From Ascaris suum (taxonomy: Eukaryota > Nematoda > Chromadorea > Rhabditida > Ascarididae), in contig CM024187.1 of the NCBI GenBank assembly GCA_013433145.1, positions 5,534,826 through 5,598,825 on the forward strand: a DNA stretch of 64,000 nucleotides, in the 5' to 3' direction. The number at the start of each line of letters is the position of its first letter. Positions within the stretch are counted from its first letter, which is position 1. The position numbers and the translations under genes are program-made. Below are positions 12,028 through 21,900 of the stretch, one piece after another. The notes under the pieces are model-generated. The model did no database searches and had not been told where the DNA came from. It worked only from the letters and a program-made list of their open reading frames with translations.

Positions 12028-15000
12028 CTGCAAAGGTACCGTAGATAATCTAATTCGTCACCTTTAGCTTCAGCATATCGTTCAACAAACGTTCAGATAT
12101 GCTTCATCGGGTCGTCAATTAATTTTATAGACAGTTGCATTCTCAGTTAAAAAAATCACTATTGAAGACGTGCTGAGAGAGTGCCAGTGGAACGACTCAA
12201 TTGATGCTGAAATGTTATAAGAAAGACGGGCAGAGCTGTGCTACTTTTAAGGTTTAAAATGGCAATCCCGTGGCTATATGAAATATGTAAGCATGGGAGT
12301 GAAACTGGGTCATCGGAGTGCACTCCGGTCTACGGAAGCAACAGTTTAGGTCGCGAGTGCGGTAAGATTCAGAGTTGTGGTCGAACGTTATGCCTTGGTA
12401 TACGCCGTCGCATGGATTGTGAGACATTTACTTCAAGTGCTGCTCCACAGTTGATGGCTATGGTGAATGTTAAGCAGTTTTACTCTACCAAGAACAAGTA
12501 ATTGCAAGGTTCACGATCTCGAGGGGGAGCACAAAAAATAGCTTGTTGCCCTATATGGCCGTTGTGAACTCTTCGAACGAGCAAGAAAAATGGAACAGTA
12601 TTGAGAACACTTAAATAGCGGAGTACATATGAAAGTGGACTTACTGTATGAAGAGAACCCTTACCCTCTGCTCTTTGAACCATTCCCGTATTGCGATAAG
12701 CTGAGAAAGCACTTCTTCGGCCACTCTGTTTTCTTCTCCCGACCGACCAGAGAGGAATTCACCATAAGCTTAACAGGTGACATGAAAATAGGTTAAAAAG
12801 AACGCAACAAACAAAGTACAACGGCGTTGACCTATTTGCCGATCGATGGCACTGTCTAGATTGGAGGGGAGGGGGGGAAGGGGGTGGAGAGGAAGAAAAG
12901 GGAGAGTTCTGCGACGATTGAAGCTTGGTGCGCTCAGCCTGCGACGCGATTCGACGTTCTGAGCACTTCTGCACAAGCAGTAAACATTTCGCTAAAGGGT
13001 GATAGCCTCCTTCCCCCCTGTATTCAGGACGTCAAAACCTTTGATATAGGCAGACCACTCAACGGCTCCAGTGGACTCATTTTATCCATCGGGAGGAGCA
13101 AAGAGAGGGGGTCATCAAATCTCTGTTCGAGCAGGAAGCTGACTATGAACAGGATGCAGCTATATGCATGGGACGACTGAGGCGGCTAAATGAAACAAAT
13201 AAAACAAATCAGTTGAACGGTTGAGCGAAAATCAACACGAATTGGTGTTTGTGAAATGGAAGCGACTTCATTTGAAAGGATTGTTTCTTCCTGTCTCGTC
13301 ATTTCTGTGCTGCTGCTTTCAGAGGATAAACATGTCCCAAACATAACATCAATTGAGTATGGGTTGCGTTTGTTTGCAACAGTTCAGCGTGCTCTAGCGT
13401 AACGACTCTCGCATCCGATGTCGCCACCCCTGGCGCCTAGAGCATCCGGTTGCGTATTGCGTGTTAGACGTAACAGCAATTGCGCAACAAGGTCGGAGTT
13501 AATTCGCATGGTCAATACGCCTACCTGGCTATTTTGCGCTGCTGACTAGGGGAGGGGTGTACTTATTGGCAGCGGTTGCGCATATAGCCTCAGTTCAATG
13601 ACTCATGTTCCCTCTCTCCTCCTGTTCCTGCTGACTTTATCTACCCAGAGAGCTTCTGCTGCTGTGAACCGCGTAATCTGCAGAGATGTTCAGCTGACAG
13701 ATCAGTTAGGTCATCAGGCGGCGATGAATATGCGAGAATGCGAGCAGAACATACGCCACGTTGCTATTCACCTTTAACGAGACTCTTTGTTGTAAGTACC
13801 GTGAGACGCCGTTGCTCTTCTGGTGGCTAATAACGCTGGCCTCACTGGTTACGCGACGGCTGCGACCCTAGGAGGTGGGCGTACGATGTGGTAAGGGAAG
13901 GAAAAAAAACTTATATTGATGTCGAAAAATTAAGTACGACTTTAAAAGCCGACCCAAGTTCAACTGTGGCCCTAGGCCTAAGCCTCAAATTGGTGGCTGT
14001 TTAGCAGAGGGCATTTAGTGACGTGTTCCCTCGCTTAACAAATGATGACATCCTCCAATTTATTCAGTGCCAAATCATTCATGCTCGGTTTTATCTAGGC
14101 GTAAAATTTCAGCAAACTCGCATCACAGTTTTGCCATCTGAAGCTATTAGACGTGACGCCAACCATTCTCATGAAGTAGTTAAGCACATATAATCTAGAC
14201 ACGTAACAAGCCGCAAAGGATGTTCGTCATCTTCAAATGTTCTCAGTTTTGACGCAAACCGTTGCAACCTTTTGCGCTACCGACAAAAAGGCTGTCTTGT
14301 GGACTGATAAGGCAAGAGGGACGCAGAAGAACTCATAGCCTTAGAGTAGCCCAATTTCGGCGTTTGTTCCACAAGGCTGCATCTAAAAAATATGAGCTCT
14401 ATGACGAAGTCACAACTTGATGCTGTTAGGTGATAACACTGATTGGACTTGAAATTAAAAGTATTACTGGTTCATATGGCGGAAAGGTACCTTTGTTTGA
14501 CACTACGTAAGTGGAATTCGAAAGAGCAGAAAGCGAGTGCCTACCGTCGACGATGTTTTCCAGCGTTTTCGAGCGTCCCCACAGCTTGTCACGAACCCTT
14601 GGAGGATCGCCTTCTGTGCAGTGCATCTAAACCAGTATGGCTCACAGAAGAAAAACATCAAATTCGGCTAGATGACTAGAATCGTTAAGCTACGTCATTT
14701 ATTCAGCTCTAATTAGCGTTCAACTCCGACAGGTGACAAGTGCACCTGCATTTTTGATTAATCGATATGCTGCGTTCATCACGCCGATTTAAGATACAAT
14801 TCATCGGAAAAAGTTGTAGTGAATCGATCTAAGCGTTTTATAAATCGTCCCTTCAGTGCACAATAGTGGCTTGGCTTCATAATGGATCCGGCAAAGTGAA
14901 AGTAGCTAAGTAAGGTGCAACAATTGGTCTCCCGATGTGTCAAATTTCGTTTATTGCCATCAGCCTAGTTCCAAACATTAAAAACTGAAGGCCAATACTT

Positions 15001-18000
15001 GAATGTACCTTACGGTATTTCAAACTGGCTCATTGCATAATGCATCTCCATACCGGAAGTCTGAAGTTTCATACAACTACTTAGTAGCCATAGCTCAATT
15101 GTTCAGCTGACATTATAAAATTCTAACACCGGCCTTTCAGCAACGTTCCCTTTGTTTTGCGCATCAAAGCGACGTACACATTTCATAAGCAGATGTGCCG
15201 ATTCCCAGGGAAGCAAGCAAGGGGAAGAGATGAGTCGACCATTTAATTACAGAGTGCACGTGTTGCGCTTTTAACGCACGCTCACTGTCTTATCTGTATT
15301 GCGATAATTTATATAATTATAACCTTTACAAATATTGCTACTGCTCACAAAAATCACCCTTCACCCACTTTCCATGAGGTCAGTGCACCATTATGAGTGT
15401 AACCCTTTTCATTTTTAAAGCTCCTCTCATAATCCTCATATGGAGTTTTGATGACTATCTGCGCTAATAGACAGTCATGATAAACAAGCCTGGGAAGCTT
15501 TTGCCGAAATGAAACAAAATCGAAATTTGTTTTTAAAAATTTGGCGAACAACATCAACACAATATCTGGAAAAAAACTGCAAATCTTCCTTATGAATCCT
15601 ACTTTGTTTTGAAAAGAAGAGGAAAGTTCACATTTTCTCAAAGGAAAAGTGCATAACTTGCAGAAAAGCGAAACTGCGCAAATGAAGAGAGCCGGCCGAG
15701 GGGAACAAGTCGTTCATTTAGAAGACCTATGAAGCTGTTCTAGGAATTTCAACATCAAGAACAATTTGCTATGTATACCCTGTAACCTAGAAGTCGAAAG
15801 CCGAGCGTCTCCTGCGCCGGGTATTTAATTGTTTCTGAGATGCGTTTTGCGTCACTCGCATTCGGATCATACGTCACCTTGCCCATTTTGATGTCCATTG
15901 TGCACGGCTGCCTATACTGATATGTTAGATCTTCCATCACAAGGCACTGCACTTCTGGAAATGAGTGTTCACATTGCTGCTTCAGTGAATGAGAAATTGC
16001 AAGTTTCTTATTGGCAGTAACCGGCTGTAATAGATGTTGATTCATGTGAACCTAGTCGTATGTTCTCATTAAATCGGCGGCGTTTTTAACCTTTAAACTG
16101 TGTTCGTTTTCGACCAGCTAACTGGATAGATTTTTGATCGGCTAATCTGCTTCGTTTTTTGATTAGCAAGTCGACTGCGTTTTTAATCTTAATTCCAACC
16201 GTGGGACGGTCAAACGAAGATGTAACTGCTGTCGCATATCTAGTTATCAGCTGTTTTGATTGATTCAGCTCAATATATAAAGGCTTTCCACTCGAGCTAC
16301 AAATTACATCACGTAGCTAACAATCATTCGTAACGCTTCAACCGCATTCAAAAACATTTCACATATTTCGATAGCTATGGCTGGTGGTTCAATGCAGACA
16401 GCCCCTAGCAATTCGACGAGGTCTTGCTACAGACAAGTCAAATGATAACAAGTTTTGTCCGCTTACGGTGTCGGGACGATAAACGAACAGCGGGATAGCA
16501 TTATCAGTACCTATCAGGCAACTTTCACATAGGAAAGTTTTATCGCCGCCAAAGCGATTTCTTCCCAGGTATGCGTGGGAAGATGCGGGACATACGATGT
16601 GAGGACAATGTTCTAGAAAGAGGATGCCGCCAAACAGCTTCTTCGCTTAGCGATGCTCTTTGCAAGCAGTTTTATCGCACGATGGGCACAGCAAATGCTC
16701 AGCTTTGGTGTTTCTAAAGCAAAAACTGACCAATAACGAGACAGCTCTGGCTGGTGATCAGTACTTTTTTTGAGACGGTAATTTTACATTTCACGCGTTT
16801 ATCGATTATGGCTTATAGTACGTGCTGTCGCTCGTCGAATATTTATAAAGGGCACCATTTATTCTCCAATCGACTGTTGTGCCGTTTTCAAAAACGCATC
16901 ACGAAACGGTAGGCACAGGCGGCGGTCAAGGACCTTCGCCAAGTTGGCGTTAAGCGGATTAGTCCTTTAACGAGGATCGTAGGAAAGACAAAGACGACCA
17001 CCACCGTCATTCTGCACAATCGTTTTCTCCTTGATTGTTTTTTTTAAACGGTTTAAAGAGGTTGAATAAACGAGTAGATCAACTTGTGTGCTGCAAAGCA
17101 ATTCTTCTACATATTCAGCAATTGAACTGTAAAGCATTCTCAGCAAATAGTAGTTATCTGCACCTAACTTGCCACTAAAGTACTACCGAACCATATCGCT
17201 TGTCATAGCGACGAACCTTATAGTGTGACATGTGATCGTTTGCGTGACCTCTAACGGGCCCATTGTAAGTTTCTCATGCATGCAAGTACGCCAGCTCAAA
17301 GTTGCTTTTGAATAAATAAGATACCACAACATCATCTACTTTCAAACAAATGAACTGCATGTTTAAAGTGTCTTAATCGTGTTATACGATGAGCAATGAA
17401 AGCTGATAACACAATATGTGCTAACAACAACTGCCCCCTAGATGGTTTTTTTTTTCAACAATCGGCATCTATTATTAAGCCCATGAGAAACATTTTCCCC
17501 AATTCCATAGCAGCACTTTCTAAATAAATATTGTGTTGACAGCTGATAGGACTATAACGATATTTGAAATCATACTGAAAATTTGGATTTGTTTTTTTTT
17601 TCTGTTGTCTAGGATTTACAGAATCTTATTCGAAAAGTTTGTTTCTTCGAAAAAGTACGTGTAAAATCAGGCAAGACGGCTTGCACGACGTGCACTTTCG
17701 TAGCCCCATCGTTATGCTCGTCGTTTTCATACACTCGACGAATAATACAAGCGCTTAGAAAAGTAAGCATATTTCGACGAAAACAACAGCTCATATAAAC
17801 CTACAAGGGATATTTCTGAATTTTAAGTACCTCCAACTAGCACTTCCACAGTCAATAAGTCTGCTTAAGAACTTCTATATGGGGTAATCTAATGCAGACG
17901 TCATAGCATCAAAGTTCACAACTCATACAAACTGATGAGTGGATTTTTCAGCCGTAGAAACCAATTTATGATTGCCCTTCGACATAAAAGAGCCATAATT

Positions 18001-18960
18001 ATAGCACAAATGACATAGAGGGATTTGCTTAGAACAACAAGGCGCACTATGGACGCATTTTCATCAGTTAGTGTTACTTGAGGACGATTAGGATGAGCAG
18101 TACTCTCGAGCTGTTTAGCCAAACAGTTGTGTCTCGTTGAGAGTACTTGAACCGTCACACGCATACCACTAGAGCGCATAGATTTGTGTAGTGGTTACGT
18201 CTGCAGTGCAGAACCCCAACTTTCAAATGATTGGGTTCGCATCACTCAAAGGTTATTGCTAAAATGGAAACAATGTCGTCTGCTATATTATTTGCGCACT
18301 CTATAAAATTATTCATAGCATAAAAATACAATAAAACCCTCTAAATTATGTCGATATGAGACACTCATTAGGATGATGGCACTTCTTAGCGTTGATTTAT
18401 GCTTCTTTGCATTGCCCACCCGTCGAGTGATATTTTCTTGTTCAATGATCGTCGATTAACGTGTCATGCATCGATATTTAATGATCTTCCGAGTAGGATA
18501 AACGCATTCAGCTCCATATGGTCATGGAGCACATTCTCATTCTCAGATTCCTTCGATCACGATGCATAACTCTACTCAGAAAATGTTACTAGTCGATTTT
18601 CCTAAAACGTTCGCTCCCACAAACTGCAATATCCGTCAAAGAAAACGAATTTAAAGAGAGCGATGAGTAAATGTATCCGAGCGTTTTCCGGCTAATTGAA
18701 CATATAAATTCGGTTGACTGATAACCGCATAAGGATCCGTAACGCTAAAAAATTGTTCGAATAGACTGATAGACGGGTAAACAACAACAATTGTTATATT
18801 GGTTACCTTTAGGTCCGATGAAAATAGTCTTGAGGCCGAAATACTTCGGCACAAACTCGGCAAATTTAATCATCACATGCTTGTCGCGTTCTAGTTGATT
18901 TTTCTGTCCTTTCGGTGCGGCCTCTACGATCCAGTTCCTTACTGAGTTGTAGAGAGCTAC
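11827..18960 (-). CDS. IPMK: Inositol polyphosphate multikinase (IPMK), N terminus missing
   Basis: The gene reads right to left. Five exons (18960-18807, 15954-15779, 13826-13772, 12768-12665, 12027-11827) join in phase to 229 residues and a TGA stop. IPMK-family enzymes phosphorylate inositol tris- and tetrakisphosphates to more phosphorylated forms, in nucleus and cytoplasm. Family signatures are direct: the substrate-binding PxxxDxKxG motif as PCTMDIKMG (partial residues 68-76), the SSLL-type motif as YASSILIVYE, and the metal-binding IDF motif as VRLIDFSHVFP followed by DENYLFGLNN. The short IDF region, without the long inserts of IP6K and IP3K, favours the multikinase branch. The upstream exon gives the typical FVPKYFG motif. 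The N-terminal HxVAGH region was not found, so at least one exon lies right of 18960. The 55-nt middle exon is the least certain piece. Introns reach almost 3 kb. Confidence 0.88.
12665..12768 (-). CDS. IPMK: IPMK penultimate exon
   Basis: 104 nt between a TTAAG acceptor and the donor AGG|GTAAGG. It begins with two bases that complete a codon and then reads YGEFLSGRSGEENRVAEEVL, ending AIREWFKEQR. The YGxxL start and the helix ending in WF match the family region between the substrate motif and the SSLL motif. Confidence 0.8.
13598..13777 (+). CDS. Small secreted-peptide-like ORF (59 aa)
   Basis: ATG to TAA on the plus strand, in a GC-richer island inside an IPMK intron. The first 21 residues (MTHVPSLLLFLLTLSTQRAS plus A) form a textbook signal peptide: a Leu-rich core, then an A-S-A cleavage site. 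The predicted mature part is 38 residues with two cysteines, spaced 20 residues apart (ICRDVQ and RECEQN). I recognise no family. It could be a complete small peptide or the first exon of a longer one. It overlaps the opposite-strand IPMK middle exon by six bases, so the two calls compete mildly. Confidence 0.33.
   Translation: MTHVPSLLLFLLTLSTQRASAAVNRVICRDVQLTDQLGHQAAMNMRECEQNIRHVAIHL
13772..13826 (-). CDS. IPMK: Tentative IPMK middle exon
   Basis: 55 nt between acceptor GTTATTAG and donor AAAG|GTGAAT, phase 0 to 1. It is exactly what is needed to join the exons at 15779 and 12768. The product PPEEQRRLTVLTTKSLVK continues into a Lys-x-Tyr-Gly site (KAYGEF), matching the KxYG that family members have here. 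It was chosen mainly on phase and that motif, and no alternative was exhaustively excluded. Confidence 0.42.
15779..15954 (-). CDS. IPMK: IPMK exon with PxxxDxKxG motif
   Basis: 176 nt from acceptor CATTTCCAG to donor AGG|GTATAC. It reads EVQCLVMEDLTYQYRQPC, then the catalytic PCTMDIKMGK and YDPNASDAKR, ending LGFRLLGYR. The genomic codons after the chosen donor would read Val-Tyr, which many family members have at this point, so the exact donor is slightly uncertain. Confidence 0.92.
16076..16192. repeat. Degenerate ~24-bp tandem repeat, about 5 copies
   Basis: Five diverged units follow one another, each with a CGTTTTTNA core flanked by CTG and a GCTAA-like end (for example CTGCTTCGTTTTTTGATTAG, CTGGATAGATTTTTGATCGG, CGACTGCGTTTTTAATC). 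It lies in an IPMK intron, about 120 bases upstream (in the gene's direction) of the 15954 exon. No coding capacity. Confidence 0.55.
16274..16450 (+). pseudogene. Possible decayed histone H3 5' end
   Basis: A TATA-like element (TATATAAAGG) at 16274 is followed about 100 bases on by ATGGCTGGTGG at 16377 and then CAGACAGCCC and TTCGACGAGG. Intact H3 begins Met-Ala-Arg-Thr-Lys-Gln-Thr-Ala-Arg-Lys-Ser-Thr; here Met-Ala, Gln-Thr-Ala and Ser-Thr survive at about the right spacing, with one extra codon. The frame stops after 22 codons and no further H3 sequence is visible. It could be chance; the call rests on this and on the H4-like stretch 560 bases away. Confidence 0.27.
16841..16990 (+). pseudogene. 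Possible decayed histone H4 5' end
   Basis: A second TATA-like element (TTTATAAAGGG) at 16842 is followed by GGCACAGGCGGC, GGTCAAGGACC and CTTCGCCAAGTTGGC, then GTTAAGCGG. This parallels the codons for the Gly/Lys-rich start of H4 (GRGKGGKGLGKGGAKR) with a frameshift. Stops and the shift make it non-functional if it is a histone. Same strand as the H3-like stretch and opposite to IPMK. Confidence 0.3.
18181..18250 (+). other. tRNA-like fragment (A and B box remnants)
   Basis: GTAGTGGTTACG resembles a tRNA D-arm/A-box and GGGTTCGCATC resembles a T-arm/B-box at roughly tRNA spacing. The acceptor ends do not pair and the anticodon arm is shortened, so it is not a working tRNA. A tRNA-derived repeat or pseudogene is possible. 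Confidence 0.3.
18807..18960 (-). CDS. IPMK: IPMK upstream exon (FVPKYFG)
   Basis: 154 nt from acceptor TTTAATCTCAG to donor AAAG|GTAACC, phase 0 to 1. It encodes YNSVRNWIVEAAPKGQ, then FAEFVPKYFGLKTIFIGPK, the family's conserved Pro-Lys-Tyr-(Tyr/Phe)-Gly segment that precedes the kinase motif. The one leftover base joins with AA of the next exon to give Glu. Confidence 0.85.
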
Positions 18961-21900
18961 CTGAGATTAAAGACTTATTGAGTGCTTGGAACGCATGCAA
19001 ACAGAGGAAAATAATCCATTTGCTGATGGGTGAGGTCGAAAAAGGGTCACAATGGGATTGATGCTTTTTGTCCGCTTTAGTTCATTCCACTCACTGGTCA
19101 GTGAGCTTTGGCAACGAGTCAAGTTTAAGAAACGTAGATGTCTGAGGAAGATGAATGATGACTTGTCTTTACCTCGTTAGCAAACGGTACGTGAGAGGTG
19201 CGACAGACGGGAGAGGCTTATAGGATTCGAAAACATATGAAGGGGTGCAAATTCGAGCAAAGAAGCTAGTAAGGAGGGGGCTTGTATTGGAACGGTAAGG
19301 TGCACAGCTGTTTAAGAATTTAGAGATACGAATGTTCTTTTTGCATATATCTCTATCTGAATTTTTTTTCGATCCAACGAAATTCTTGTGAGAGTAACAA
19401 CAAGACGGTTGCTGCATCCAGCCTAATGTTCACGAAACTGCTCTCTTACTACAAAAAATCAGAAAAATGTCATAGAGCAGTGCGAAATTTTGCATTGCAT
19501 CGAGAGAACGTTGTGACACTCTGAACTTCGGTATGCGATGTTGAAAGGAACTGCTCAGTCATTACGTCGCGAAGGTATTCGCATGAATTGAATGAAGGGG
19601 AGGATGGCGAAAAAGAGCTCAATACATCCAACTAAAGAAGGGACCCCGCAATGAACGCACTATCCAGGTGCATCGACACGGTGGAAACTCGTAAACCCAT
19701 CGATATTTTCCATCGGTTTAGTGCTTAAACAATGGGAATTCGACATGATAAGGCGCAAGCAAAGCGTTTAAAAGCGTTAGCGCTTTGAAGTAATGTAGGT
19801 TCTGAGTTGCAGTCATTATTGATTGTCTCTATAGGGAATACCGATGTTTTACTTTATGGGTAAATCACAGTAATTACAAATTGGTATCGATAGATTTGAA
19901 AATTTTCGATTTGGAAACTAGTGCGAAAACATGTGCCAGATATGCCATATAGAACATAGTGCGAGAAGGTGTTTCGGCCATTTATCGCTTTAACACATAT
20001 TCGAGTTCTCAAACATCTTCAGAACTTAATTTCATCTCCGTGTTCATAGTCGTAACTTTTATTGTCATCGACTGGGTTCTGTCACATTCAATAAACAGCC
20101 GTCATCTAACAATAGCGCAGCGACACCACTTTCGGATGTAGAAAGAATTTTCCCCACAAAATTAAACAAGAGGTATAGCAAACCTCACATTGCCCGCGAA
20201 CTCCGTCCTGCACTGGTTTTAGTAAAAGTGCGCTTCCTTTCTCCTTTATGAAGCCTGAAAGCAAACGCAAACTTTACAATAAAGAGAGACAAAAAAGCTT
20301 TGCACTCCATAACAAACTCATAAAAGTAAACGCAAAGAAAGGAAGCAATAAGAAGAGGATAAAGAGAGTCGTAAAAAAAGGAAAATTGATGAGGTACAGG
20401 AAAGGTATAGGAAAAATTATAAATCACAGGTCATAAGCGACAATCTAAAACAACAACTTTCAACAATAAGAAGAAATTCTGCAAAGAAAGAAGGCCTGTA
20501 CAAGTTATGATCAGTCGTGCAGTTGACGAAACAGTGCGCACATTGCACGCTCAATCAGCCGAAGGCATTTGAGTGCTTGATGGTAGGAAGCGCATTTTCT
20601 CTTGCTAGACGTCCACATTTAATGCCGTTAGCAGTTACCAGCATAAGAAGAGATTTTCTCCTCTTTATGCAGAGCACTTTGCAATTTTTACATCCGGTCT
20701 CTAGTCAATTTTCTTTTGTTTGAAAAACGAAACGTTTTGGGACGATTCGTGGAAGAAGTTTTGAAAAAGCACTCCGTCTTCGAAAACGACTTACTGACAT
20801 GCAATATGAGACATCGATTTCACACCTCACAAAGTTGAAAGGTAATGAAGATAAGGTAAGCACATCCTATTGTAATTAAAAAACCTACTAAGACGGGATA
20901 TATGTTGGATTCGTTTGAGAAGCTCGTTGTTCGTCTCTTGAAACATGACGCAATCTTTGCACCATTCAGATTTCCTTATATTACTAAGCTATATGCGTTG
21001 ACTGAGATCCATTATCACTATTTCAAAGTTTCGTTTCGCCAACTTGTGGAAATGACTGAAGAAATTTTGACGACGTAAAGATGGCGTATCGCTTTAATTG
21101 TTTAACAACTCACCGAAAAGAACGCTTCTCATGTAACAATTAACGAGAGAAAATGTTCGCCTTAGAAGGACGATCATGAGCACGATGTTTCATGACGCAT
21201 GCATAAAAGCCAAAAAACCTGACAGAGGAAGATGAACAGTGCTGGAACGTGGTATTCGAAGCAGCAGAATTCAAGAGCATAATTAAGAAAGCCATGTGCT
21301 TTAGAAAATCACTGCAACCAGGTTAACTTCAAGAAAAGTGAGCATAAGTTAAGCTTGCGTTAAGCTGTGCCCATTGCACCAGCGGTGTGCCTTCTTAGAA
21401 ACATGAACAAAAGAACGAACCAATTTGGTGTTCCCCATTTCTGACGACTGACGGATGATGGCCTGCGATCTGCTCGCTAAACCATTCATATTTCTCGGGT
21501 AGCGTTGTTTGGCCAGCCTTCATCAAGTAATTCCTAAATCAGGGCAGAACGCAGTCGCGTGCTGTAGTTACGCAAACATTTCCGCAATCAATGCACACAA
21601 ACCGACAACTATGCATTCAAATAGAAAACCACCTGCTCCATGTTTACAGCAAACACAGCCGTAGTTGGTTGATCACGTTATAGACCTATCACTGTTTTGA
21701 AAAGTTGCAAACCCAACAGATGAATCTAAAAGAATTTGCTCGCCTGGAACAAAAACACTCTTGCTTAACTGAAGATGACTGAACTGTTAGCTGCTGATGA
21801 AATCTCAAAAGAGCCATAGAAAACAGCAAAAATAATATTGGCTGGCTCATGTAGGTGACATGGAGTTGAATGTCACGTAGCTGCGGATGAACCTCATGCT

